64,000 nucleotides of DNA from Phormidesmis priestleyi ULC007 (GCF_001895925.1 NZ_MPPI01000002.1:92095-156094); one strand, 5' to 3'; numbered from the stretch's first letter, positions 53,101 through 62,227 are shown. Notes: generated from the sequence alone by a model not told the origin. Numbers and translations are program-made.

Positions 53101-55106
53101 TCTGAGTTCAAATTGCCCAGTAAGTCCTCTTGTTCCCCCTCCCAAGCTGGAAACTTCACGGGGGTTTGTCGATGTTCGTGAATCAGTTCATCGAGTGCTA
53201 TTAAACAAGCCATCGAAGCTGGAGTGTTAAACGTGACGTGTGCGGTAGGTTCTGGAGTTGCGATCGGTGTTAGTTCAGCAACATTGATTAATCCCAGCGC
53301 ATCAGTTAGTGTTACTTCTTTGGTTTCAGGTTCTAGAATTGTTGCCAGCCATTGTTCTTCGGTTGTTGTTTGCTTTGATTGTCGTGCTTGATACTCGATC
53401 GCTAAAGTTCGACAAGATTCAACGGTTCTCTGACTCAACACTAGCTCTCTCAGCAGTTCTAATCCAGCTTGCCGTTGGGGTGCTTGCTTTGCTTGTAAAA
53501 GTCGTTTGGCAGACGCGATCGCACTTTTATCTGATTGATTTAGCAACAATCCTAAAATCCCTCGTCGCAGATCACTCGCTTTGCGCGTCATCAACTGTTC
53601 AATCTGAGTGCTTTCGTCAGTCGTAATCGTGCATTGGTGCAACAGTCGAATCACTTCTTGTCGAACCCACTGCTTCGCATCGCCAACCAGCTTAAACAAT
53701 GTGTCTCGAATCTCCGCATCCCAAGGTTGCACTGCTGCTAACAATTGCGCTACTTCCTGCCGTTTGTAAGCATCCATCACCGACAAAAACGGAATTAACC
53801 GTTTGGGCGATCGTGTTCCTAAATGATGCACTAATGCAGTTGCAACTAGCCCCTGACTTGACTCTAGCCGCATCCATTCCCAAACGATCGCAGAAGTTTT
53901 TGGCTTTTCAGGAAAACGCGGTAGATTTTTCTCTAAATGCTCGAACACTTCAGACGTTTTCAATACCTCGTCTGCACAGTATTGAAATGTTTGAACTGCA
54001 TGGGTTGCAACCTGTAAATCGGGATCGTCGATCGCATCGATTAACGCCAATCGCGCAGGCGTGATGCTTAACTGAGTTAAGAAATGGACAACAACAAAGC
54101 GATGGGTGGGTTCGCAGTGCTGCAAAAGAGGAACAGCAGTCTCGATCGCCGCGATCGCATCTCTAAATCCCAAGCTCCAAAGTGCTAGATAAACCGTCTG
54201 TGGATCAGAACTTTCTAATGCCGATTGTTGAGCCGTTTCATCGCCTAACAATTCGCTGACTTGAATTAGAATTTGCTTGGCTAACTTTTCATTCAGCGAC
54301 TCTAACCCAAAGCCAAACCAAACATCGATCGCCCGAACTACAGCACTAAACCGGGTCAGATTCTCTGCTACAATCAGCCGCAACATTCGCTCAAAGGCGA
54401 TCGGGTGTGCTTCATCAATGGTTTCTAAAATCGTCTGTCTTAAACCTTCTTGCCGCTGTGCTGCCAGCAACAATCGTTCAACAAACTCCCAACCCTCTGG
54501 TCGATTTGCAACGAGCAATCCGCGAGTGATATGTCGTCCCATCACTCCAATTTCATGATCTCCCTGAGCCGAATCGAGCAGAATTTGAAAGATAGTCTGT
54601 CCTAGCTCATCGCCTTGATTAATCGCGGCTGCAAACAAGATCCCAAATGAATCTATCCCTCTTCGCAGATAAGGAACCCAAGCCGCAAACCAAGTTAGAT
54701 CTTGGTCATATCCCTCTGCTGCCTCAATCAAAATTAGGAGCCAATTTCTCCGATTTTGCTGAAACTGTGGGTGATGAGGTGCGCGAAACGATCGCCGAGA
54801 ATATCCCGATTGATAAGGCAACTGAGTATGAAGATTCCAAGCCGCAGTGACGATCGTGCCAAACTGTGGAAACAAGCAATCAAAAATTGGAGTCGGATCA
54901 TCAACACGGTCTAACTGTTGCAGCGCTGTGTCTCGGTATTGATAGATCTCTGTTGACGAAAGACCATCCGCACGATGACCTATTAATGCATAGGCGATCG
55001 TGCGGCTCGGCTCCGGCAATGCTGCAATTTGTTGAAGTCGCTGCGATCGCCAATTTTTGTCATAAACCTGCTTTAATTGAGCTTGTGCAACTTCAGGATT
55101 CAGCAT
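50178..55106 (-). CDS. giant DUF4132-type protein (MolR/YehI-like) with helical repeat N-terminus
   Basis: Start ATG 55106 (MLNPEVAQAQLKQVYDKNW) is chosen because the longer frame merely covers the gap after the previous stop. The ~1642-aa protein has a long HEAT-like helical region (about 1-700), a central helical region, and a C-terminal domain with RIAHPYDLLQSNEWHLWQQD and QPFKQVFRELYVPTAAE. These are typical of DUF4132 (E. coli YehI/MolR). In E. coli this family lies with MoxR ATPase and vWA proteins. Those partners are not here; an NB-ARC/WD40 protein and a 143-aa protein precede it in one operon. No catalytic motif is known. Confidence 0.78.
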   Translation of the reverse strand: MLNPEVAQAQLKQVYDKNWRSQRLQQIAALPEPSRTIAYALIGHRADGLSSTEIYQYRDTALQQLDRVDDPTPIFDCLFPQFGTIVTAAWNLHTQLPYQSGYSRRSFRAPHHPQFQQNRRNWLLILIEAAEGYDQDLTWFAAWVPYLRRGIDSFGILFAAAINQGDELGQTIFQILLDSAQGDHEIGVMGRHITRGLLVANRPEGWEFVERLLLAAQRQEGLRQTILETIDEAHPIAFERMLRLIVAENLTRFSAVVRAIDVWFGFGLESLNEKLAKQILIQVSELLGDETAQQSALESSDPQTVYLALWSLGFRDAIAAIETAVPLLQHCEPTHRFVVVHFLTQLSITPARLALIDAIDDPDLQVATHAVQTFQYCADEVLKTSEVFEHLEKNLPRFPEKPKTSAIVWEWMRLESSQGLVATALVHHLGTRSPKRLIPFLSVMDAYKRQEVAQLLAAVQPWDAEIRDTLFKLVGDAKQWVRQEVIRLLHQCTITTDESTQIEQLMTRKASDLRRGILGLLLNQSDKSAIASAKRLLQAKQAPQRQAGLELLRELVLSQRTVESCRTLAIEYQARQSKQTTTEEQWLATILEPETKEVTLTDALGLINVAELTPIATPEPTAHVTFNTPASMACLIALDELIHEHRQTPVKFPAWEGEQEDLLGNLNSEFPSVDLRLSQSENRANLPLSDVWENWWQQRTSRLRDEDGLELFRAIAPAFGKREQNDEFAVENQISLQSLTTTLENLVTLPEQSLRYPSLVNSVIRWLIYQHPPEQASEFILNAIAHILQLIPAETLSTNPEWLNNHYWGVRSCANNFLASWIRYAYSYEFLIPEDQQQDYRVRWWQLNRWLDRWIPSYYSVTTVWDVHAAYQAGAAKEADLIFHLVGAPERDLTAQPELTPGTLAEAKATLRTHFSELAELTRRKPHSYEALPYLREIADRIRQRILAVELQRGNFPTAASSAACSLRSLTGISTIVQLIQALGQEKLVRGYSYNNLSKATVFSHLMRVSFPAPEDTPEEFKQRVMSAQIADEKLIQFAFYAPQWVNYVEHSLSWVGLADAVWWIHAHTKDTSWSVEQDVRETWEAQISERTPLSTRSLMDGAVDVAWFLSIRKRLKKEHWQQIYEMAQFASSGGGHQRAKLFADAMLGNLESGEVRDRILKKRHQDAVRALGLLPLPKGKKREKELLDRYQLLQEFLRSSKKFGSQRQASEKLAVEIGLENLARTAGFIDPQRLQWAMEAAAVADLAGQAQTIAIDTVSISLSINALGEPEIAVSKAGKPLKSIPIKLKKDPQIQVLTSRKQDITKQASRMRISLEQAMCRGDRFAVNELIQLRNHPVLAPMLNQLILVDDRDIGYLEQTGLRHHDETIRAIQSDTLRIAHPYDLLQSNEWHLWQQDCFNQSRAQPFKQVFRELYVPTAAEQSEQISHRYEGHQVNPRQAIALFGQRGWITSPDQGVRRTFHTEGLIAEVDFLNGFYTPLEVEGLTIADVRFYRRDEWKPLPLNEVPSALFSEVMRDLDLVVSVAHQGGVDPEATASTVEMRSTLVRETCRLLKLSNVQIQSKHVLIEGHLGSYSIHLGSAIVHRQPGGALCIIPVASQHRGRIFLPFVDNDPKTAEVISKVVLLSKDKEIQDPTILEQIL

Positions 55107-55160
55107 CTTTCCAAGGCTCCTACAAAAACAACGCAGCAAAATATGACTTATTGTTCCCAA

Positions 55161-55592
55161 TCACCCGCCGACTAATGGAACCAATCGCAGAAAAAGCAAC
55201 TGCGATCGCGCATTTAGCACCACTTGCGCTTCTAGATCTTCAATCTGCTCATCATCTAAAAACACAAAATACAGCCCATCTATAAACGCTTGAAGTGCAG
55301 TTTCTACGGCTATTTGAACGTCAACAGCTTGGTTTAACTCACTGCCACCCGCATCAATTTTGCCTTGTTCTACCCCCAGTTGAATCTGTTCAGGACTCAA
55401 AATCGTCAACAGTCGCCGTTGACTTTGCCGCGTTTTAAAGGCTTCGACCTCAGCTTGAACAATGTGAGTGAGGAGCGATCGCAGCGTCACTTCTGCGTCG
55501 CCCATTTCTTCTGATAAGAACAATTCCCAATTGGCGAAAGTTGGGCGAGTCTTGCCCATAACTTTGCCAGAAATGGTGAGTTTTGTAGTCAT
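55161..55592 (-). CDS. 143-aa partner protein of the DUF4132 operon
   Basis: Soluble protein beginning MTTKLTISGKVMGKTRPTFA and continuing with VEVTLRSLLTHIVQAEVEAF-like helical sequence (AEVTLRSLLTHIVQAEVEAFK), then ILSPEQIQLGVEQGKIDAGG and a Leu-rich end (LLFLRLVPLVGG). No recognised domain. It starts 29 bases after the NB-ARC/WD40 stop and ends 54 bases before the DUF4132 gene, so it lies in the middle of a three-gene operon. Confidence 0.75.
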   Translation of the reverse strand: MTTKLTISGKVMGKTRPTFANWELFLSEEMGDAEVTLRSLLTHIVQAEVEAFKTRQSQRRLLTILSPEQIQLGVEQGKIDAGGSELNQAVDVQIAVETALQAFIDGLYFVFLDDEQIEDLEAQVVLNARSQLLFLRLVPLVGG

Positions 55593-55621
55593 AGAAAGAA
55601 AACTGATTTAGATCAATTGTA

Positions 55622-58600
55622 CTATATAACTGTTCTATTTTCAGCTTCAGAAGCGATCGCGCCTAGTGAAAAGACAGTTGCCTTTTGAGCCTGGGTAAGT
55701 CCGATCGCACCTTTAATGTTCATCTTCTCATAAGGACGAGGTGCTTGTAGGCGTTGCAAATGCTGCCCTGTTGTGAGATCCCAAGACTGGATGGTTTCGT
55801 CTTGACTGCCACTTAGAAGGGTGCGATCGTCATTAGTGAGGACGATCGACCAAACCCAATTCTGATGTCCTTGCAAGAGATTAAGGCATTCTCCAGTCGC
55901 CACATCCCACACTCGTATTGTGGTGTCAGCACTGCTGCTAATCAGTTTGTTGCCCTTCTGATCAAAGATAATCGATAGAACTTGGCTCGTGTGCCCGTGC
56001 AGAGTTTGAAGGCAATCGCCAGTTTTGATGTCCCAAAGTTTGATGGTTTGGTCATCACCACAAGTGGCAAGCCGTTGAGCATCAGGACTGAAGACAACTG
56101 CCCAAACGCGATTAGTATGTGCCTCTAATGTCTGGAAACACTCACCTGTTGAGACATCCCAGAGTTTAATGATTTGCTCATAGCCACTGCTAGCAAGCCA
56201 TTGTCCATCAGGGCTAAAGGCGATCGCCAACACCGAGCTAGTATGTCCCGACAATGTTCGCAAACATTTCCCAGTATGAGCATCCCAAAGTTTTACCGTT
56301 TGGTCATAGCTGGCACTAGCGAGTAGGGTTCCATCAGGACTGAACGCGATCGCCCACACCCAACTAGTGTGACCTTGCAGCGTGTTCAGACATTTCCCCG
56401 TGTGGACGTTCCAGAGTTTGAGAGTACGATCGAGACTGGCACTCACCAAAACGCTGCCATCGGGACTGAATGCAACTGAGAACACTCGGTTTGTGTGTCC
56501 TCGCAAGATTGTGCAGGGTTGAGTCGGTGATTTAAAATCGCCCTTCCACAGTCGGATGGTCTGATCTTCGTGCCCGCTGGCGAGTAGGCAATTTGTTGGA
56601 TTGAGCGCGATCGTATAAATCGAATTACTGTGTCCCTGAACCGTTTTTGTACATTGCCCAGTATAGATATCCCAAAGTCTTGCCGTGTGGTCATCTCCGC
56701 CACTAGCAAGCAAGTCTTTTTGAGGATGAAAGCCCACTGACCAGACTCGATTGGTGTGCTTTTGCAGCGTCCTCACACATTCCCCAGTCTGCAAACTCCA
56801 TAGCTTTACCGTTTGGTCATAGCTGCCGCTTGCCAAAATCTTTCCGTCGGGACTGAGCGACACTGAAAACACTACGCCTTGATGTCCGACCAGTGTTTCA
56901 AGACAGCGTTCGGTATGGAGATCCCACAGTTTGATAGTGCTGTCAAAACTGCCGCTGATCAGCATTTGACCATCAGAACTGAGGACAATTGTTTTCACCC
57001 ATTGTTGGTGTCCGATTAGTGTTTTTAAACAGTTTTCTGTAGCAATGTCCCATACCTTAATTGCGTTGTCTTCTCCAGCGCTGATTAACGTGCGATCGTG
57101 CGGGTGAAAAATCACGCTCCAGACACAAGCACCATGACCGTAAAACGTTTTCAAACACTGTCCGGTTTCAACATCCCATAGCTTGATGGTTTGATCTTCG
57201 CTGCTGCTGGCAAGTTGTTGGGCATCTGGGCTAAAAGCGATGTCAGTCACAATGCTGGTGTGTCCATGCAAAATGCTTCGTAACTGTCCTGTGTGAATGT
57301 TCCACAATCGAATGGTGTGATCTTGACCGCAACTCGCTAAAGTCTGCTGATCTGAACTGAAAATAACTCGCCAAACCCAACCAGCGTGACCTTTGAAGAC
57401 TCCAAGCTGCTGACCTTGAGAGGCATTCCAGAGTTGAGTATCGCCATTTGTGTCGCTGGTCGCCAGCAGCTGTCCATCAGGACTAAAGGCAACTGAGGTA
57501 ATGCCTCCAAACGTGGCAGCAAAACTACAGTCGATGAATTCTGCGTGAGCAAAGTTGACGTGATGTAAGTTGATATCTCGCAAGTCAGCTTGGCGAATCT
57601 GCAACTGAGAAAAGTCATAGCCCGTTAAGTCAGTTCCGAGATGACGGAACAAATTGAGGAGATTTCCGCCGCCGTAGCCAGATTCAGCCGATTCTTGCAG
57701 GTTGACTAAGAGTTGGGTGAGGTGATGCTCGATCGCTTTAGGCACTCGAAACACAGCCAACAATTGCTCAACCACAGGTCTGACAATGACGCGAATCTGA
57801 GTGTCTCGAATGTAGTCCTTCGCCTGAGCTTTCACGAGAGCATGACTGAGAAAGCGCTGAGGTGATTGAGTGATAATCTCATGGCTCACCTGCTCGATCA
57901 GTCGCTCCGTGACGAATTCCATCACCACAGGTTGCAGCGTAAACCCGATCGGACTGCTTTCAATCAGCGATCGCCAGCGCAACGATTCCAGCACTTCAAC
58001 CAGTTTTGAGCTAGACAACTCCGGCACAATATCTGCCCGCAGTTCCGAGGGCAAAACGGCTTCGCGATTAATCGCTAACCAATCCATCACTTGAGCTTCT
58101 AAATCAGACAAACGAGCCATTTGTTGGGTTAACAAACTGCCGATGCCATTAAAGACGACTGTTCCTTGCTCTAAAAATTGCCCAATGTCGCTTGAGAATA
58201 AGTCTTGAATCGAGGTAGCTGCAATCTTGAGCGCCAGCGGGTTGCCTCGATAGTGTTCGATTAGTTTTGCAGTGTCAACTCTTGAACTCGTTAAGCCTTT
58301 AGCATCTAAAATATGATGTCCAGCGATCGCATCCACACCCGCCAATGACCAAGTACGAATCGGTAACTTTTCGCCCTCAAGCGCACTGACCTCCTGCGGT
58401 TTTTCTCGACTGGTCAACACCACACAGCTTTGATGAGCAATCTCTCCGACTCGCTTCAGGAGCTCGCCATATTCTTGATAGCCATCACGATAAGCTCCTG
58501 CCCGTTTGCCGCCTTCTAGCAATGCGTCAAAGTTATCGAGAATAATCAAACAGCGCGATCGCCGCAACAATTCAACTAGCTGAGAAATCTTGTCTCCGAT

Positions 58601-59176
58601 CTCTTGAGACAAATCTTGGTGAGGCGAAAGAAATCTGATCAGAGTCGTTAACAAATCTGCGATCGCTGGAGTATCTCGGAGCGATCGCCAAATCACAGCG
58701 TCAAACTCCCCTTGCATCTGCTCTGCTAGCTTGACTGAGAGCGCAGTTTTTCCCATGCCGCCCATGCCCAGCAGCGTCACCAAGCGGCAACGGTCTTCCA
58801 GAATCCAGTGTTGGAGCGTCGTGATTTCTTGAGTGCGACCATAGAAGATAGAAACGTCGATCGCGTCGCCCCAGTCAGTGCGATTTTGAGTTTTGGGCTT
58901 TGAGTTTTGAATTGCAGTCAGGTCATCTTTGACGGCTCGTTTCAGCACACCTTGAAGATTGTGCTTCGAGACTTTTACGCCATAAGCTTTTGAAAGGACG
59001 TTCCACAGTTTATAGCCTGTATCTTTGATATATCCCGCTTCGTAGCCAGAGAGTCGAGCAATTTCTCCATAGGATAGACCCTCCCAACTCTGCCGCAGCA
59101 CCAATTCTTCGACCTTGTTTAAGCGCCCTCGCTCCAAGATTTGCTCAACGACTGCTAAGGCTTCTTCGATCGTCAT
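55622..59176 (-). CDS. STAND NTPase: HTH, NB-ARC and 14 WD40 repeats
   Basis: The 1184-aa protein starts with the HTH-like domain often called the vWA-MoxR-associated N-terminal HTH (about 1-85: LSYGEIARLSGYEAGYIKDTG). An NB-ARC core follows, with Walker A GMGGMGKTAL (137-146) and Walker B LIILDNFD (210-217), then a winged-helix region (about 330-470) and pentapeptide-like sequence (about 530-565). Fourteen WD40 repeats of ~42 residues close it (about 567-1155), enough for two seven-bladed propellers. STAND proteins oligomerise after the repeats sense a ligand. First gene of the operon with the 143-aa and DUF4132 proteins. Confidence 0.92.
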   Translation of the reverse strand: MTIEEALAVVEQILERGRLNKVEELVLRQSWEGLSYGEIARLSGYEAGYIKDTGYKLWNVLSKAYGVKVSKHNLQGVLKRAVKDDLTAIQNSKPKTQNRTDWGDAIDVSIFYGRTQEITTLQHWILEDRCRLVTLLGMGGMGKTALSVKLAEQMQGEFDAVIWRSLRDTPAIADLLTTLIRFLSPHQDLSQEIGDKISQLVELLRRSRCLIILDNFDALLEGGKRAGAYRDGYQEYGELLKRVGEIAHQSCVVLTSREKPQEVSALEGEKLPIRTWSLAGVDAIAGHHILDAKGLTSSRVDTAKLIEHYRGNPLALKIAATSIQDLFSSDIGQFLEQGTVVFNGIGSLLTQQMARLSDLEAQVMDWLAINREAVLPSELRADIVPELSSSKLVEVLESLRWRSLIESSPIGFTLQPVVMEFVTERLIEQVSHEIITQSPQRFLSHALVKAQAKDYIRDTQIRVIVRPVVEQLLAVFRVPKAIEHHLTQLLVNLQESAESGYGGGNLLNLFRHLGTDLTGYDFSQLQIRQADLRDINLHHVNFAHAEFIDCSFAATFGGITSVAFSPDGQLLATSDTNGDTQLWNASQGQQLGVFKGHAGWVWRVIFSSDQQTLASCGQDHTIRLWNIHTGQLRSILHGHTSIVTDIAFSPDAQQLASSSEDQTIKLWDVETGQCLKTFYGHGACVWSVIFHPHDRTLISAGEDNAIKVWDIATENCLKTLIGHQQWVKTIVLSSDGQMLISGSFDSTIKLWDLHTERCLETLVGHQGVVFSVSLSPDGKILASGSYDQTVKLWSLQTGECVRTLQKHTNRVWSVGFHPQKDLLASGGDDHTARLWDIYTGQCTKTVQGHSNSIYTIALNPTNCLLASGHEDQTIRLWKGDFKSPTQPCTILRGHTNRVFSVAFSPDGSVLVSASLDRTLKLWNVHTGKCLNTLQGHTSWVWAIAFSPDGTLLASASYDQTVKLWDAHTGKCLRTLSGHTSSVLAIAFSPDGQWLASSGYEQIIKLWDVSTGECFQTLEAHTNRVWAVVFSPDAQRLATCGDDQTIKLWDIKTGDCLQTLHGHTSQVLSIIFDQKGNKLISSSADTTIRVWDVATGECLNLLQGHQNWVWSIVLTNDDRTLLSGSQDETIQSWDLTTGQHLQRLQAPRPYEKMNIKGAIGLTQAQKATVFSLGAIASEAENRTVI

Positions 59177-59360
59177 CAGTTCAATTCCTTCCAGGCACTA
59201 TTGAATGGTGTGACGTTTGAAGGTCACTGATTTCGCTACTTCAGTAGATACCGCATCCAACCTAACTTTTTCCGGAGGAACAGACTGACTCGTTATGCAG
59301 TCTTGACAAAGGCTTCAGCTTCTATAAACTTCTACCCGTTCAGCCGCCTCAGTAGAATCC

Positions 59361-59397
59361 CTGACTTTTAACTGACTTTAATCCGACTTTTCCGACT
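59361..59397 (+). promoter_or_regulatory. direct-repeat cluster 1 (GACTTTT, about 11-bp period)
   Basis: GACT occurs at 59363, 59374, 59385 and 59394 (spacing 11, 11, 9), in CTGACTTTTAACTGACTTTA, then CCGACTTTT and CCGACT. TAAGGTT begins at 59421. The 11-bp period is one helical turn, as in PhoB/OmpR-type response-regulator boxes. Confidence 0.55.
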
Positions 59398-59681
59398 AGT
59401 CAAGCGTAATGCCAAAAAGCTAAGGTTATCGAAACAGCAGGCAGTCAGGGAAACGTCATTTTTTGGATTACTTAGAAGCTAAGAGACCTGCTTAAAAGGG
59501 GGTCGCGATCGCGTTCTGTCATCAGAGTGTGAAGAGGAGCGATCTGTACAAAAAACACAGGATAGCTCAACAGGCAAAGATTTTCGTTCAAGTGAGTAAG
59601 GGTTTTTGTGCGGGGTGCGATCGCCAAGTAACTGCACATTCTCAATAGAAGTGCATTTAGGAGATCGCTTGCGGAGTACAT

Positions 59682-59719
59682 CTGACTTTTCTCTGACTTT
59701 TCTCTGACTTTCTCCGACT
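59682..59719 (+). promoter_or_regulatory. direct-repeat cluster 2 (GACTTTT, 11-bp period) before the 59793 gene
   Basis: GACT occurs at 59684, 59695, 59706 and 59716 (spacing 11, 11, 10), with the last unit CCGACT as in the other clusters. TAAGGTT begins at 59742, about 26 bases on, and the gene starts at 59793. This looks like activator sites above a promoter. Confidence 0.6.
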
Positions 59720-59792
59720 GACAAAGCAAGTGAACAGAGATTAAGGTTGAACAGTCCAAGCAAACATTTAGATACCAAGGAGTATTGCTTCA

Positions 59793-60131
59793 ATGCGTAA
59801 GAGCGCTCATGTAGCCGTTTTGACTGCTTTCAGCACATTGCTAGGACTTCTGCCACTGACTGCTTCTGCTCAAGTTGCACCTAATCAAACTGTCATTTGC
59901 AGTAGTCTAGCCGGTAGAGCAACCTTTAAGCTTGACGGTAAGGTGGAGGCTTTAGAGGCTAAACAGTGCCGTACCTATTCTGGACGTTCTACCTATCTCT
60001 TTTATACCGAGTATGGTCGCAATCCTCGATACTCGCTTAAGCGCGTATTGTCTGGTGGGGAACAGTATGACTTTCAAAAGAAGCCATCGGGAGATCTTGA
60101 TGTTGTTCTAGTTAAAATCATTCCCAGGTAG
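59793..60131 (+). CDS. small secreted protein
   Basis: The 112-aa protein has a clear signal peptide (MRKSAHVAVLTAFSTLLGLL, cleavage near TASAQ). A mature ~85-residue domain follows with two cysteines (VICSSLAG and KQCRTYSG) likely bridged, and a beta-rich end (YDFQKKPSGDLDVVLVKIIPR). AAGGAG precedes the ATG. No family. The upstream repeat cluster suggests regulated expression. Confidence 0.75.
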   Translation: MRKSAHVAVLTAFSTLLGLLPLTASAQVAPNQTVICSSLAGRATFKLDGKVEALEAKQCRTYSGRSTYLFYTEYGRNPRYSLKRVLSGGEQYDFQKKPSGDLDVVLVKIIPR

Positions 60132-60184
60132 GTTACTGCTGACCTCTACGTTGCGCTGACCAATTAGTGAGATCGCATCCTTTC

Positions 60185-60219
60185 CGTAGGTTGGGTTTCG
60201 TTCCTCAATCCAACCTACG
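60185..60219. terminator. GTAGGTTGG inverted repeat
   Basis: CGTAGGTTGG (60185-60194) pairs with CCAACCTACG (60210-60219). This is a common interspersed cyanobacterial hairpin and may end the 59793 transcript. No T-run. Confidence 0.45.
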
Positions 60220-60362
60220 AAACTACTCAAATCCCAACATATGAACGGAAGTTAAGTTGAACTCAGTTCAGATCAAAGTCATTTTGTTGGGTAGGCGCTG
60301 GGGCATCACCTGAAATTTACGTGTTGGCATTTAGCTTCAACTATCGATACTAAAGGAAATCC

Positions 60363-61700
60363 ATGAACAAAGTTTGCCTGAAAATCTTTGCAACCTCTTT
60401 TTTTATGTCTGGCGCTGGAATTGTGTTCTCTGAATTGGCAGGAGCATTCGATGTTAATTCGTGCGTTAACTTAACTATGCCAGAGACTTTAGATCTACTG
60501 AAACCTGTTGACTCAACACTAGAAGCCTGTGTGCCTGAGTTGAAAAAGGTCAACGACTTATCTTCTAGTGTGGCATCTAAAATCAATGGCGCTCTATCTA
60601 CTCTATCTGGTGCTGAAATTGGAAATGAAGGTAAGTACGAGTTGAGCCGCGTCACTTACAACCTTTCAGGCAAGGAAATCAAAGTTGAAGGAGTGATTTT
60701 GGCAAGGCACGTTTATGGCGAGATCAAGGAACAAATTCCAGTTCCGGTTACAAAGTACCGGAAAGAACAGTTTCCTGTCACAGTCACAAAGTATCGGAAA
60801 GAAAAAGTTCCTGTCACAGTCATGAAAACCCAGACTAAGAGAGTACCTTACATTGAGATGGAATCTAGGTGTGTACTCAGTATCGGGGGTAAATGTCGTA
60901 AGAGAGTAGATGTGCCAGTAGACAAGTGGCGAGAAGTGACAGTTAAAGTGCCTGTTGTTGAAATGCAATGGAAAAATGTTCCATATCCAGACGTAGAGAT
61001 GCAGTGGAAAAATGTTCCATATCCAGACGTAGAGATGCAGTGGCGAACCATTCAACCTCCACCAATTTCGGCTACCTGCAACTACACTTACATCTATAAC
61101 CTAACCACAAGTGAATCAACGCCAACGATAAGCTGTGGTCAAGGTGGAATTGGTAACTTGACAATCAATGCTAGCGCACTTGCTAGGGTGTTAAATGGTG
61201 AAGTTCCCTCGTTGGGTTCGATCGTTGCAGCCGTAAATATGATTCCTCCAGGCGTGACTGATAAGTCTGACGACACCTACGATCAAATTCGCTCTCAGCA
61301 ATCGGGAGCAGAACCCGGATCACAAACTTCTACCTATTTTTCGTCGCGCTCCTTCGTGGAGTGGGCTTCCACGAAAAATCTAGCTACAAATCTCATACTC
61401 TCTGGTGTTACTGGTGGAGCGCTCTCCAGCCAACTCATGCTGGAGCTTGAAGAAAAAATCAAGTCTGAGTTCATCTTTTTCTCCCAGTTTGCGACTCAAG
61501 TGGGGGCAGAAATTGCATTAGAACAGTTTCTTGAGCTTGCGAAGACAGGAAGCTTAAGTATTCCTAGTCTTGGTTCTGTTGAATTCAAGGTCGTTAATGT
61601 TCCAGTTAATCGGGTTATGTGTGTTACGGGTACAGATAAATGCAATCCACCTGTCCCCGAGCCTAGAATCGGTTTTGCTATCAAGTTGAAGAAGACTTAA
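60363..61700 (+). CDS. secreted protein with internal beta-type tandem repeats
   Basis: The 445-aa protein starts with a signal peptide (MNKVCLKIFATSFFMSGAGI, ends near residue 29). Between about residues 120 and 235 it has repeats: three related VPVTxTKYRKE units, then two identical VEMQWKNVPYPD units and a third VEMQW start (36-base period, 60957-61040). The C-terminal half has Cys pairs and a helical region (SSQLMLELEEKIKSEF). AAGGAA precedes the ATG. No family is recognised; an outer-surface or matrix protein is possible. Confidence 0.7.
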   Translation: MNKVCLKIFATSFFMSGAGIVFSELAGAFDVNSCVNLTMPETLDLLKPVDSTLEACVPELKKVNDLSSSVASKINGALSTLSGAEIGNEGKYELSRVTYNLSGKEIKVEGVILARHVYGEIKEQIPVPVTKYRKEQFPVTVTKYRKEKVPVTVMKTQTKRVPYIEMESRCVLSIGGKCRKRVDVPVDKWREVTVKVPVVEMQWKNVPYPDVEMQWKNVPYPDVEMQWRTIQPPPISATCNYTYIYNLTTSESTPTISCGQGGIGNLTINASALARVLNGEVPSLGSIVAAVNMIPPGVTDKSDDTYDQIRSQQSGAEPGSQTSTYFSSRSFVEWASTKNLATNLILSGVTGGALSSQLMLELEEKIKSEFIFFSQFATQVGAEIALEQFLELAKTGSLSIPSLGSVEFKVVNVPVNRVMCVTGTDKCNPPVPEPRIGFAIKLKKT

Positions 61701-61717
61701 TACGGGAAACGTCTGTA

Positions 61718-61994
61718 AAAGCTTGCCGAGAAGCGTGGCATAACAGGCAGTTCTCACTGCACCTTTAGCTGGAAATCTGTTGCCTCCTTTGCTCAGTTTT
61801 ACTCGTACGATTCCACTGGCAACTACCCTGCTTACGCTTATACCTACGGGGATGTCGCTTTTTCCAATTCATCTTCTGCAACCCCTGTGCCAACCCCTGC
61901 CTTGTTGCCTGGTTTGGTCAGTCTAGGTCTAGGAGTTTTGCGGAAGCGCAAAGCTAACCAGGCGCAAGCGATTTTAGAGGAGCATAGAGCATAG
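61718..61994 (+). pseudogene. C-terminal remnant of a PTPA-CTERM sorted protein
   Basis: An open frame after a TAA (61715-61717) with no start codon ends ATPVPTPALLPGLVSLGLG, then VLRKRKANQ and a short tail, stop at 61992-61994. This is a PTPA/PEP-CTERM-type sorting tripartite signal: motif, hydrophobic helix, basic cluster. The upstream ~45 codons (FAQFYSYDSTGNYPAYAY) look like the end of a beta-rich secreted domain. The rest of the gene is missing. Confidence 0.65.
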
Positions 61995-62227
61995 AACATA
62001 GCTGCGATCGTCCTTTAATTTGTGAAGGGCGATCGTATCAATGGTGAATGGATGGTTTTGTTTAACAGTGCGGAAAGTTTGACGAAAGGTTGGAATTGTT
62101 GGGCTTCGCAAGCTCAAGCCAACCTACAGAAGATTACTCACCCAGGTTACGATCGCTGTTTTGTCCGACAATCGATGGGAGCAATACGATAAACTAAAAC
62201 CTATCATCTATTGTGGGAAGGAAACGT

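Larger units (their letters stand above)
59177..59792. other. 616-bp intergenic region with two 11-bp-phased repeat clusters
   Basis: No ORF is supported (two overlapping minus-strand frames at 59472-59793 look spurious). The region holds the promoter of the STAND operon and, on the plus strand, two operator-like repeat clusters at 59361-59397 and 59682-59719, each followed about 27 bases later by TAAGGTT. Confidence 0.6.

Noticed and set aside
59472-59793. Two overlapping 95-104-codon minus-strand frames
   Set aside because: They cover the direct-repeat cluster and lack ribosome sites; both appear to be by-products of an open intergenic region.
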